Assembly: GCF_000682695.1 (NCBI RefSeq)
Contig: NZ_AWFG01000041.1
Span: forward strand, 1 to 64,000
Direction: 5' to 3'
Length of the DNA stretch: 64,000 bases
Origin: Hyphomonas chukchiensis
Lineage (GTDB): Bacteria; Pseudomonadota; Alphaproteobacteria; Caulobacterales; Hyphomonadaceae
In this document: positions 9,296-17,145 of the stretch, piece after piece
How the letters are laid out: each line of letters starts with the position of its first letter
Numbering within the stretch: position 1 is the stretch's first letter
Position numbers and translations under genes: made by a program
Notes under the pieces: model-generated
Told to the model about the DNA's origin: nothing
The model's input: the letters and a program-made list of their open reading frames with translations, nothing else
Database searches by the model: none

Positions 9296-9454
9296 GATGG
9301 CAGGTCTCCTGGCTCACCGATCATCACTTCAGGCCGGCCTTCCCAGGGCAAAAGCCCCAGTGGCAAGTTTGGCCATCAGCTCCTGGCTGACAGTTGCGGG
9401 TACAGCGCCGGATTTAAACCGGCTTCCCTCTTAGCTCCCGGTTAGGGGAGCACC
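9296..9454 (-). promoter_or_regulatory. Cobalamin riboswitch aptamer
   Basis: Reading the minus strand, the landmarks of the adenosylcobalamin aptamer occur in order: GGGAAGCCGGTTTAAATCC, GGCGCTGTACCCGCAACTGT, the B12-box core GCCACTGG (plus coordinates 9357-9364), CCTGGGAAGGCCGGCC, and GAGCCAGGAGACCTGCC (9299-9315). The stem GGTGCTCCCC at its 5' end begins the P1/P2 region. It precedes btuB-btuF-btuC-btuD-cobQ-cbiB-cobD, and lies downstream of cobO, so the cobTSCO genes are not in its transcript. Confidence 0.96.
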
Positions 9455-9527
9455 ATCTGCTGTGTCTGTTGCTGTAAGCGCGAAAGGCTGTCAACAGAAA
9501 TGCGCGCTGCAGGGCGTGCTGGCGGGA

Positions 9528-10130
9528 TCAGAAATCGAGGCCGCGCTGGGCCTTGATGCCGGCCTTGAACGGGTGCTTCACCTCGGTCATTTCGCTGACC
9601 AGATCGGCATAATCCATGAGTTCCGGCCTGGCATCGCGGCCCGTCAGGATGACGCTGGTGCGGTCGGATCGGGCCTTTAGGCCGTCAATCACGGCCTGCA
9701 CGTCGAGATAGTCATAGCGCAGGGCAATATTGATCTCGTCGAGCACAATCAGGTCATAGTCGCCGCTCTGCATCATCTCGCAGGCGCGGGCGAAGGCGGC
9801 TTCGGCGGCGGCAATGTCGCGGTCCTTGTCCTGCGTGTCCCAGGTGAAGCCTTCGCCCATCGTGTGCCAGGTGACCTGATCGGCGAACTTCGCAAAGAAC
9901 TGGCGCTCGCCGGTGATCCACTTGCCCTTGATGAACTGGACAACGCCCACTTTTTGGCCCCAGCCAAGCGCCCGGATGATGACACCGAAGGCCGAGCTGG
10001 ACTTGCCCTTGCCATTGCCGGTGTGGACGAGGATGAGGCCGCGCCCGGGATCGCGGGCTTCGGATGTTTTCTTCTTCTGCTCGGTCTGCAGGGCCTTCAT
10101 CTTTTCCGTATGCGTCGGGTCAGTGGTCAT
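9528..10130 (-). CDS. cobO: Corrinoid adenosyltransferase
   Basis: 200 aa, the BtuR/CobO family. It transfers the 5'-deoxyadenosyl group from ATP to cob(I)yrinic acid a,c-diamide and other corrinoids. The P-loop variant HTGNGKGKSSSAFG is clear near residue 40, followed by GVVQFIKGKW and VLDEINIALRYDYLD, all diagnostic. The start at 10130 overlaps the 3' end of cobC by 11 bases; upstream in-frame sequence is arginine-rich and lies in cobC. Last gene of the cobT-cobS-cobC-cobO cluster. Confidence 0.95.
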   Translation of the reverse strand: MTTDPTHTEKMKALQTEQKKKTSEARDPGRGLILVHTGNGKGKSSSAFGVIIRALGWGQKVGVVQFIKGKWITGERQFFAKFADQVTWHTMGEGFTWDTQDKDRDIAAAEAAFARACEMMQSGDYDLIVLDEINIALRYDYLDVQAVIDGLKARSDRTSVILTGRDARPELMDYADLVSEMTEVKHPFKAGIKAQRGLDF

Positions 10131-10656
10131 GCAGGAAGTCCTCGCGAAGGGTGATGAAATGGCCGAAGCCGATATTTGTGTTGTAGCCCTGGGATGTCGC
10201 CTCCTTGGCCAGCGCCGCCTTGATGACGCCCGCATGGGTGACAATCAAGGCGTGGCTTTCGCTGGTCTGCCATTCGGCCAGCGCTGCACGAACGCGCGCG
10301 GTCAGCATGGCGACGCTTTCGCCGCCATGGGGGCGGGCATGCAGGAAGTCGGTTGCCCATTGGTCGAGTTCGGCGCGGGGGATGTCGGACCAGGGGAGAC
10401 CCTCCCATGCGCCGAAATCCATTTCGCGCAGGCGTTCGTCCATGGTGACCGGCAGGTTCATCGCCTCGCCAATATGCTCGGCCAGCAGGCGGCAGCGTTT
10501 GAGCGGGCTCGTGGCGATACGGTCCGGTGGGGGGAGGGCGGCCACCACGTCGCGCGCTTCCGCCGCAAACGTGTCAGCCACATCGAGATCCGTCATGCCG
10601 TAGCAGACACCGGACGCGATGGCGGGTGTGGTGTGGCGCAGCAGGGTCAGAGCCAT
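10120..10656 (-). CDS. cobC: Alpha-ribazole phosphatase / histidine phosphatase
   Basis: 178 aa histidine-phosphatase-fold protein. The catalytic motif is LLRHTTPA near the N-terminus (RH plus a T in place of the usual G of RHG), with the second half TSPLKRCRLLAEHI, REMDFGAWEGLPW and the acid/base region VTHAGVI. It removes the phosphate from alpha-ribazole phosphate or adenosylcobalamin phosphate. The gene sits between cobS and cobO with short overlaps on both sides, which supports the cobalamin role over a generic phosphoglycerate-mutase-like phosphatase. Confidence 0.85.
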   Translation of the reverse strand: MALTLLRHTTPAIASGVCYGMTDLDVADTFAAEARDVVAALPPPDRIATSPLKRCRLLAEHIGEAMNLPVTMDERLREMDFGAWEGLPWSDIPRAELDQWATDFLHARPHGGESVAMLTARVRAALAEWQTSESHALIVTHAGVIKAALAKEATSQGYNTNIGFGHFITLREDFLHDH

Positions 10657-11405
10657 GCGAGCAGCCCGAGATAGAAGCCGATCTCGCTTGCCTGCTGCAC
10701 GGCGCCCAGCGTGTCGCCCGTATAGCCCTTGAGCTTGAACTCGAAGAAGGCGCGCATGGCGACATGGCCGATCGCGAGGCCGATGAGGCCATAGAGGAGA
10801 GGCGCCACGGGCAGGAGATTTATCCATGCGAGGCAGATGGCTGCACCGGTAATGATGGCAATCAGCAGGCTCGGCAGGGAGAGGCCTTTGGCGACGGGCT
10901 TGCCCGTGCCTTCGGCGCGGACATAGCGGCTGGTGGCAATCGTGAGAACGCTCGACAGGCGCGAAAGGCCATGCGCTGCGGGGAAGGCAAAGAGCAGCAT
11001 ATGTGCGGGCAGGGCGGTGAGCGTCGCCGCTTTCAGGGCGAGGGCGGCGACAAGCGCCAGCGTGCCATAGGTGCCGAGGCGGCTGTCGCGCATGATCTCC
11101 AGCGCGCTCTCTCGCGTGTGCCCGCCGCCGATGCCGTCGAACGTGTCGGCGAGGCCATCCTCATGGAAGGCGCCGGTGACGAGCAGGCCGGCGGCCACGG
11201 CGATGATGACGCTCACGAGGAGCGGGAAGATCAGGAGGGCGCCCCAGAAGACCGCGCTGCAAAAGGCGCCAACCAGCGCGCCCACGAGCGGGTAATAGGC
11301 GGCGGAGGTGGCCATGCGCGCCTCGGTATAGGTGAACCAGCCCGGCACAGGCAGGCGCGTCAGGAACTGGACGGCCAGCAGGAATGACGCGATCTGGTTC
11401 CTCAT
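10647..11405 (-). CDS. cobS: Adenosylcobinamide-GDP ribazoletransferase (cobalamin synthase)
   Basis: 252 aa polytopic membrane protein that joins AdoCbi-GDP with alpha-ribazole (phosphate). Characteristic features: FLTRLPVPG near the N-terminus, the acidic signature GAFHEDGLADTFDGIGGG around residue 80, RDSRLGTYG, and GYTGDTLGA near the C-terminus. It starts at the ATG that overlaps the cobT stop (ATGA) and overlaps cobC by 10 bases. Also named cobV. Confidence 0.95.
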   Translation of the reverse strand: MRNQIASFLLAVQFLTRLPVPGWFTYTEARMATSAAYYPLVGALVGAFCSAVFWGALLIFPLLVSVIIAVAAGLLVTGAFHEDGLADTFDGIGGGHTRESALEIMRDSRLGTYGTLALVAALALKAATLTALPAHMLLFAFPAAHGLSRLSSVLTIATSRYVRAEGTGKPVAKGLSLPSLLIAIITGAAICLAWINLLPVAPLLYGLIGLAIGHVAMRAFFEFKLKGYTGDTLGAVQQASEIGFYLGLLAWL

Positions 11406-12415
11406 GCAGGGCCGCTGACGCCGGCGCTGTCAAAGCTCGCCATCTCGCGTAGCATGGCGGCGGCGGCCTTGACCAGCGGCCAGGCGAGGAGGGCGCCGGT
11501 GCCTTCGCCAAGGCGCATGCCAAGGTCGAGCAGGGGTTCAGCGTCCAGCGCTTCGAGCACGCGGGCATGGCCGGCCTCGGCAGAGCGGTGTGCATAGATG
11601 AAGAACGCGGCTGCCTCGGGCATCAGGTCGCTGGCGCAGAGGGCGGCGACGCTGGCGATGAAGCCATCGACGATCACGATCGTGCCAGCCTGCGCTGCGC
11701 CCATCATGGCGCCGGCCATCATGGCGATTTCGAAGCCGCCATATTCCATCAGCGCCGTGCGGGCATCGAGATGTGCCTCGGTGCGGGCGGCGGCCTTGCC
11801 GAGCAGGCCCCGCTTGCGGGCAAGGCCGGCATCATCAAGGCCCGTGCCGCGACCGGTCATGTCTTCGACCGGCAGGCCGAGCACCTTTGCGGCGACAAGG
11901 CTCGAGGCGGATGTATTGCCGATGCCCATCTCGCCGAAACAGGCGACGGCGTGGGTTTTTTCAGCGCCAAGCGCGCGGCCTGCGGCGATGGCCGCGTCCA
12001 CCTGTGCGCCGGTCATGGCCGGGCCTTCAAGGGCATTCGCTGTACCGGCACCGATGCGGCGGGAGACGAGGGCCGGATGATCAACGGGTTCGCCCGCCAC
12101 GCCGCTGTCGACGATGCGGATATCGGCGCCGAGGCTGCGGGCGAATACGTTCGCTGCCGCGCCGCCATTCAGGAAGTTTGCCACCATCTGGCGCGTTACG
12201 TCCTGCGGATAGGAGGAGACGCCAGCGGCTGCCATGCCATGATCGGCGGCAAAAATGGTCAGGAGGCAGGTTTCGGCGGAGGGCTTCAGCGTTCCCTGTA
12301 TCTGCGCGATGCGGGCAGCGAGCGCTTCCATCCGGCCAAGCGAGCCGACCGGTTTGGTCTTCGTGTCGATGGCGTGCTGCAGGGCGGCGGTGAAGTCAGT
12401 GTCTTGGGTGATCAT
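11402..12415 (-). CDS. cobT: Nicotinate-nucleotide-dimethylbenzimidazole phosphoribosyltransferase
   Basis: 337 aa, standard CobT length. It activates the lower-ligand base to alpha-ribazole phosphate using nicotinate mononucleotide. Seen: KPVGSLGRME near residue 22, FAADHGMAAAGVSSYPQDVT around 65, GEMGIGNTSAS around 165, and the catalytic glutamate in LGEGTGALLA near the C-terminus. The start at 12415 is chosen over a GTG/TTG-type upstream codon because MITQDTDF aligns with the normal N-terminus. First gene of cobTSCO; no riboswitch is visible in the 178 bases upstream. Confidence 0.95.
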   Translation of the reverse strand: MITQDTDFTAALQHAIDTKTKPVGSLGRMEALAARIAQIQGTLKPSAETCLLTIFAADHGMAAAGVSSYPQDVTRQMVANFLNGGAAANVFARSLGADIRIVDSGVAGEPVDHPALVSRRIGAGTANALEGPAMTGAQVDAAIAAGRALGAEKTHAVACFGEMGIGNTSASSLVAAKVLGLPVEDMTGRGTGLDDAGLARKRGLLGKAAARTEAHLDARTALMEYGGFEIAMMAGAMMGAAQAGTIVIVDGFIASVAALCASDLMPEAAAFFIYAHRSAEAGHARVLEALDAEPLLDLGMRLGEGTGALLAWPLVKAAAAMLREMASFDSAGVSGPA

Positions 12416-12593
12416 GCCGCCTGATAGCAAATGCGCGGGCCTTGGATAGGGGCGCTGTTGTTTTTGCTCGGAATGACGGGCCGCCCGAGGTTCCTGATGA
12501 CGCCTCCGGACAGATGTGGCACGTTTGGCTCCAGCGAGGCTGGCGCACGATGCAGGCGCCTCCGATCAGAACGGCATTCAAGGCAGGAAACCC

Positions 12594-14063
12594 ATGGCAA
12601 TCATCTCCCTTTCACGCATCGTGGCGCACTGGGCCGCCATCCAGCCGGACCGGGCCGCGCTCGATCATCTAGGCGACACGCGCACCTGGGCCGAGCTTGA
12701 AGCCCGCACCAACCGGCTCGCGCGCGCCTATGAGGCGCTGGGCGTCAAACCGGATGATTTCGTCACGATTGCGCTGCCCAATGGCTGCGAGTTCATGGAA
12801 TCCTGCATTGCCGTCTGGAAGGCGGGTGCGACCCCGCAGCCGATCTCGGCCAAGCTGCCCAAATTCGAGCGCGACCAGATCATCGAGCTGGGCCAGCCGA
12901 CGCTGGTGGTCGGCGTTGAGGCGGGCGAATATGCGCCTGTGCCGTGCCTGACCAAGGGCTTCGAGCCGGATGCGTCCCTGTCGGACGCGCCGCTGCCGGA
13001 GCGGACGGCCAGTTCGATCAAGGCGATGACATCGGGCGGATCGACGGGCCGGCCCAAGCTGATCGTGTCCAAGATGCCGGCGGCCTGGGACCCGGAGATG
13101 GACTATCTCGAAATCCGGCAGCAGGGCACGATGCTGATTCCGGGACCGCTCTATCACAATGGGCCCTTCCTCTGGGCGTTCATTGCCCTGTTCAAGGGCT
13201 GCACCGTGGTCATCACCACCCGGTTTGACGCCGAACAGGTGCTGGAGCGCATCCAGACGACCGGCGTCGATATCGCCTATTTCGTGCCAACCATGATGCG
13301 CCGCATCTGGGCGCTGCCGGAAGAGGTGCGCAACAGCTATGACCTCTCCAGCCTGAAGACGATCTGGCACCTCGCGGCGCCATGCCCGGCCTGGCTGAAA
13401 GAGGCCTTCATCGAATGGCTGGGCCCGGAAGTGGTGTGGGAGCTTTACGGCGGCACGGAAGGGCAGGGGTCGACCACGATCCAAGGCACGGACTGGCTGA
13501 ACCATCGCGGCTCGGTCGGCCGGCCCGTCGAGACCTGTGAAATGAAGATTGTCGGCGAAAATGGCGAAACGCTGCCGGCCGGTGAAGTTGGCGAGGTCTA
13601 TATGCGGCCACTGGCCGGGCCGGGAACGACTTATGAATACCTTGGCGCGGAAGCCAAGATCATCGACGGCGGCTGGGAAAGCCTCGGCGATCTCGGCTGG
13701 ATGGATGAAGATGGTTTCCTCTATCTGTCGGACCGCCTGTCGGACATGGTCCTCTCGGGCGGCGCCAATATCTATCCCGCTGAAGTGGAAGCGGCGCTGG
13801 ACGCCTTTCCGGGTGTTCGCTCCTCCGCCGTGATCGGCCTGCCGGACGAGGATCTGGGCGCGCTGCTGCATGCGATTGTCGACTTCCCGGAGGGAGAGCC
13901 GGACGAAGCCGCGCTGATGGCGCATCTGGCCGAACGCCTTGTGCGCTACAAGATTCCGCGCTCGGTGGAATGGGTGCGTGAGCCATTGCGCGACGATGCG
14001 GGAAAGGTGCGGCGCAAGGCCCTGCGCGAGGCCCGGCTGGGCCAGTTGCAATCGGCAAATTAA
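12594..14063 (+). CDS. Acyl-CoA synthetase (AMP-forming), bile-acid-CoA-ligase-like
   Basis: 489 aa ANL-superfamily enzyme. P-loop-like A3 motif MTSGGSTGRPKL near residue 145, A5 motif YGGTEGQG near 293, hinge DRLSDMVLSGGANIYPAEVE near 387 and the A10 catalytic lysine in DDAGKVRRKALRE near the C-terminus. It activates a carboxylic acid as acyl-AMP and then acyl-CoA; the acid is not readable. Start: ATG at 12594 with AGGAAA 4 bases upstream. Divergent from cobT, with no linkage to B12 evident. Closest recognisable shape is the short ligases used for steroid, bile-acid or medium-chain acids. Confidence 0.85.
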   Translation: MAIISLSRIVAHWAAIQPDRAALDHLGDTRTWAELEARTNRLARAYEALGVKPDDFVTIALPNGCEFMESCIAVWKAGATPQPISAKLPKFERDQIIELGQPTLVVGVEAGEYAPVPCLTKGFEPDASLSDAPLPERTASSIKAMTSGGSTGRPKLIVSKMPAAWDPEMDYLEIRQQGTMLIPGPLYHNGPFLWAFIALFKGCTVVITTRFDAEQVLERIQTTGVDIAYFVPTMMRRIWALPEEVRNSYDLSSLKTIWHLAAPCPAWLKEAFIEWLGPEVVWELYGGTEGQGSTTIQGTDWLNHRGSVGRPVETCEMKIVGENGETLPAGEVGEVYMRPLAGPGTTYEYLGAEAKIIDGGWESLGDLGWMDEDGFLYLSDRLSDMVLSGGANIYPAEVEAALDAFPGVRSSAVIGLPDEDLGALLHAIVDFPEGEPDEAALMAHLAERLVRYKIPRSVEWVREPLRDDAGKVRRKALREARLGQLQSAN

Positions 14064-14146
14064 GTATACCTGGCGCGATAGAGAAATTCTCTCTAAAGGC
14101 GAGAAATAAAAAGGAACGGTCTGCGTCATGAAGGCGTAGGAGGGGC

Positions 14147-14731
14147 ATGGCCAATAATCATCCCCTCCAAAATGTTCTGAAGACAGCCGCGGACGAAGCC
14201 CCGGGGGACAAAGTCTCTTTCGGAGACCTCCTCGACCTTTGGGACGACCGCACGCTCGGACCGATCTTCACGATTCTGGGTCTTCTGATCGTGTTGCCGC
14301 CACTTGGCGCGATACCGGGCCTGCCCTTGGTGATCGGCATGGTTCTCGTGCTTTTTGGCTTCCAGATGATGGTTGGCAGCGCGCATGTCTGGGTACCGGA
14401 TACGGTGGAAAACCTCTCGATTTCCAAGAAGAAGGTCCGCAAGGCGCACGAGAAGTCCAAGGGCATACTGCAGGAAATCGATTCCTTGATTACCGACAGG
14501 CTATCCTGGGCCGTCAGCCAGCCGGCGCGCCAGATTGCTGCAGGCGTGGTGATGATGCTGGGCCTGACATTGATTCCGCTGGAAATGGTGCCATTTGCGG
14601 TCGCCGTGCCCGGCCTGGCGATCACCATGATCGGACTGGCCATCTTTGCGCGTGATGGGCTGCTGATGCTGCTGGCGCTGGGCCTCAGCCTGGCGGCGTT
14701 TGGCGTGGTTGGCGTGGCGTTCCTGGCCTAG
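14147..14731 (+). CDS. ExoD-like membrane protein
   Basis: 194 aa. An N-terminal amphipathic region with SFGDLLDLWDDRTLGPIFTILGL is followed by four hydrophobic segments, including IVLPPLGAIPGLPLVIG and MVPFAVAVPGLAITMIGLA. This arrangement matches the ExoD family, linked in Sinorhizobium to exopolysaccharide production and nodule invasion; the biochemical activity is unknown. RBS AGGAGG precedes the ATG. The last codon overlaps the end of the convergent gene by 4 bases. Confidence 0.75.
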   Translation: MANNHPLQNVLKTAADEAPGDKVSFGDLLDLWDDRTLGPIFTILGLLIVLPPLGAIPGLPLVIGMVLVLFGFQMMVGSAHVWVPDTVENLSISKKKVRKAHEKSKGILQEIDSLITDRLSWAVSQPARQIAAGVVMMLGLTLIPLEMVPFAVAVPGLAITMIGLAIFARDGLLMLLALGLSLAAFGVVGVAFLA

Positions 14732-15879
14732 TCCGGCTGTGGCGCCTCATGGCGCCGCGTATAGAGGATCAGCAGGGCGACAAGGCCGATACTTGTGCCC
14801 TGGCTTGAGAAGAGTTCCAGCATGGCGGCGAAGAACCAGCTCGGAATGGACGCGCGGGCCTGTGTCTCGATCAGGATGTCGCCGCTGCCCTGGCCGAGCA
14901 GTTCTGCATTGGCCGCTTCGATCTTGGCCTGGAGGTCGTCGCGGCGGCGGGCGAGGCCCAGTTCGTTCTGGGCGTCGCGATAGGGTTTCTGCTCGGTGCG
15001 GCCGACGCGTTCGACTTCCGATATATAGGCTTCGAGGCCTTCGACGGACCGCGTTTCCGGGGGAATGCCGGAGAGCTGTACACGCCAGTCGGCCACTTGC
15101 TGTTCCAGAAGCGCCCGGTTCGATCCGGCGGTGGTCACCTCGGCCTGTGAGGCCTGATTATTGGCCGCAATGTACATTTGCGTGCCGAGGATGCTGGTGC
15201 CGGCGCCGGCAATGGCGAAGAGGAGGGCGCGGACGCCTTCCTTCATGCGCTTGTTGGCCGTGTGCCAGTAGAAGAAGGTGAAGCCGCCGAACGAGATGAT
15301 CGAGGCGATAACGCCCGTCCAGCCCCAGATTCCGGCCTGCAGCGGGTCAGTCACCGAGCTGGAAAAGGCCTGGTAATTGGCAAAGCCCGAGAGGGCGGCC
15401 GCGCTGAGCCCTGCGCCAAGGAAGACAAGGGCGAGCAGGGTGATGATGAGGCGTTCGCCGAGGTTTCTGTGGGGTCGGGGAGAGTTGGCTTTTCGCCTAT
15501 CGGCGGGTTTTCTGCGCGTCTTCCGTGGAGCTGCCGGGGTTACGGCATAGCGCTGAACATGACGTCCGCTGGCATACTCATCTCGCGGATCGACATCAGC
15601 TCTTGGCGGGATCGCCAAGGCTTTTGTTGTCTCTTCTCGATCCGGCAATTCGTTCAGCAATGCCCCCAGCTTGGGCAAACTTCCCTGCGTACCGCAATTG
15701 GCGCAATGGAAGGTCTGACGCTCGACATAGAGGGTGAGGCTATTATCGCCTGACTCGATACACTCCTCGGTGAGGGGACACTGGCACCTGATTTCTCCGT
15801 CGTCCTGACTGGCATCGTCGTCAATGCGCAACTTCTGGACAATTTCCTTTAGGAGAAGCTCGTCGCTTCTATCGCTCAT
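14728..15879 (-). CDS. Membrane protein with N-terminal primase-type zinc finger and coiled coil
   Basis: 383 aa, not recognised as a named family. Residues about 30-70 hold four cysteines (CQC, C, CANC) around a beta hairpin ending in GTQGSLPKL, resembling the CHC2/zinc-ribbon fold of DnaG and replication proteins. A basic linker (RKTRRKPADRRK) follows at about 120-135, then three hydrophobic helices between about 145 and 245, a helical charged region with coiled-coil character (about 255-335), and a final membrane helix near 345-375. It converges on the exoD-like gene. A membrane-tethered nucleic-acid or redox-sensing role is conceivable but not shown. Confidence 0.7.
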   Translation of the reverse strand: MSDRSDELLLKEIVQKLRIDDDASQDDGEIRCQCPLTEECIESGDNSLTLYVERQTFHCANCGTQGSLPKLGALLNELPDREETTKALAIPPRADVDPRDEYASGRHVQRYAVTPAAPRKTRRKPADRRKANSPRPHRNLGERLIITLLALVFLGAGLSAAALSGFANYQAFSSSVTDPLQAGIWGWTGVIASIISFGGFTFFYWHTANKRMKEGVRALLFAIAGAGTSILGTQMYIAANNQASQAEVTTAGSNRALLEQQVADWRVQLSGIPPETRSVEGLEAYISEVERVGRTEQKPYRDAQNELGLARRRDDLQAKIEAANAELLGQGSGDILIETQARASIPSWFFAAMLELFSSQGTSIGLVALLILYTRRHEAPQPD

Positions 15880-16003
15880 GACCTGAGGTTCCCCGCATGT
15901 ACCCGCTGGCCGTATTTATCCGAATCCGGCGCGCGGCGTCACCCCTTTGATCACAGGTCCGTTAGGGCTGACAATTTACACTCACCAGCGCTGGCGCGGG
16001 GTC

Positions 16004-16018
16004 TTAAGTATGTGTTAA
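16004..16018 (+). promoter_or_regulatory. CtrA-type box TTAA-N7-TTAA
   Basis: A perfect TTAA-gtatgtg-TTAA lies 67 bases before the desaturase start. This spacing and sequence is the full-length site of the alphaproteobacterial cell-cycle regulator CtrA. Binding itself is inferred. Confidence 0.55.
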
Positions 16019-16084
16019 TTGGACCTGCCTGAGAATGGCTTGCAGAAAGCAGAATGGCCCGCCGGCCTATTGGAGACCACGCAT

Positions 16085-16975
16085 ATGATACCTCGTTCGC
16101 TGGCCATTCCGAAGACGTGGAAGACGTTCGATATTCCGAGCTTCTTCTCGGCCTTCGGTTATCCCGCTCTTGGCCTTGGCCTGTTCATCACGATGGTGGT
16201 GCTGGGCTTTGCGGTTAGCGAACTGGCCTTTCACTGGTGGTACCTGCCGCTGGCCTTTGGTGTGATCGCGTTCTCTGTCTTCATGTGCAATGCGGGGATT
16301 GGACCCTTGCACCGCATCCTGCAGCACCGGGCAGGGGAGCTGAAAGCACCGGCGCAGTTCCTGACCATGCTGAACCTTATTCTCGCCATGCAGGGCAATG
16401 TGAAGGACTGGGTGAACTATCACTCGCAACACCACCGCTTTGCCGATGGCCCGGGCGACCCGCACAACCCTTTCGAGTCCAAGCGCTGGGCCTGGGTCGG
16501 CTGGATCCTGTGGCGCGACAAGAAAGACACCGATCGTCCGATTGCCATGTGGCTGAAGGGCCAGCCGGTCATCGTGTGGATGGACCGTTTCTATAATGAG
16601 ATCAGCCTTGTCGTGCACCTGTTCATCCCCGCGGCGATCTACCTGATCGTCTGGGCGAGCGGCGGATCGCTGGTGCTGACCGCGCTGATCCACGCAAGCG
16701 TCGTGATCGGCCGTGCCATCCAGTTCCATGCGACGGTCTATGGCATCAACGTGCTCGGCCACCTCAAGACACCGATATGGGCCGACCATCTGATGGCCCT
16801 GCTGACGGGCGGCGAAGCCTTCCACGATCACCATCATGATGCACCGATCAGCGCGTTGCACCGTCCGCGCAAGGGTGTGTGGAACCGGATCGTTGATTAC
16901 AATGGCACGATCCTGCTCGCCTTCGAAAAGATCGGCTGGGTCAAGAACCTGAAGATTGCGCCGCAATTCGCCTGA
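16085..16975 (+). CDS. Acyl-CoA / fatty acid desaturase
   Basis: 296 aa membrane di-iron desaturase. Three histidine boxes are present: HRILQH near residue 75, HSQHH near 115, and HDHHHD near 250, in the order and spacing of the delta-9 acyl-CoA desaturase family (stearoyl-CoA desaturase/DesC type). Four hydrophobic helices flank them. It introduces a double bond into acyl chains using O2, adjusting membrane fluidity. Start: ATG 16085 preceded by GGAG at 9-10 bases; an in-frame TTG at 16019 would include the CtrA-box region and is unlikely. An intrinsic terminator follows at 17016. Confidence 0.9.
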   Translation: MIPRSLAIPKTWKTFDIPSFFSAFGYPALGLGLFITMVVLGFAVSELAFHWWYLPLAFGVIAFSVFMCNAGIGPLHRILQHRAGELKAPAQFLTMLNLILAMQGNVKDWVNYHSQHHRFADGPGDPHNPFESKRWAWVGWILWRDKKDTDRPIAMWLKGQPVIVWMDRFYNEISLVVHLFIPAAIYLIVWASGGSLVLTALIHASVVIGRAIQFHATVYGINVLGHLKTPIWADHLMALLTGGEAFHDHHHDAPISALHRPRKGVWNRIVDYNGTILLAFEKIGWVKNLKIAPQFA

Positions 16976-17015
16976 GCCCTTCCGTGCCCGGCCCTTCTGT
17001 GAACGGCAGATGAAC

Positions 17016-17045
17016 AAGCCCGCCCCTCAAAAGGCGGGCTTTTTC
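17016..17045 (+). terminator. Intrinsic terminator after desaturase
   Basis: Perfect 9-bp stem AAGCCCGCC / GGCGGGCTT with loop CCTCAAAA, followed by TTTC. Classic Rho-independent terminator. Confidence 0.85.
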
Positions 17046-17145
17046 TTGGCATGGACGCAAGCTGGCCACAGGCGCGCCCTAATCTTCCGTAATGTTGTGT
17101 CTCACCAAGGCTGGGGAGCCGATGCAACAGGGAAGGGACGCCCCT

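Noticed and set aside
9137-9445. Plus- and minus-strand frames over the btuB upstream region
   Set aside because: The sequence is fully explained by the cobalamin riboswitch and its leader.
12669-14129. 486-codon minus-strand frame opposite the acyl-CoA ligase
   Set aside because: Antisense to a gene with all ANL motifs intact.
14111-14136. GGAAC-N17-CGTA before the exoD-like gene as an EcfG promoter
   Set aside because: One mismatch, and the -10 would lie only about 10 bases from the start codon, leaving no room for the ribosome site.
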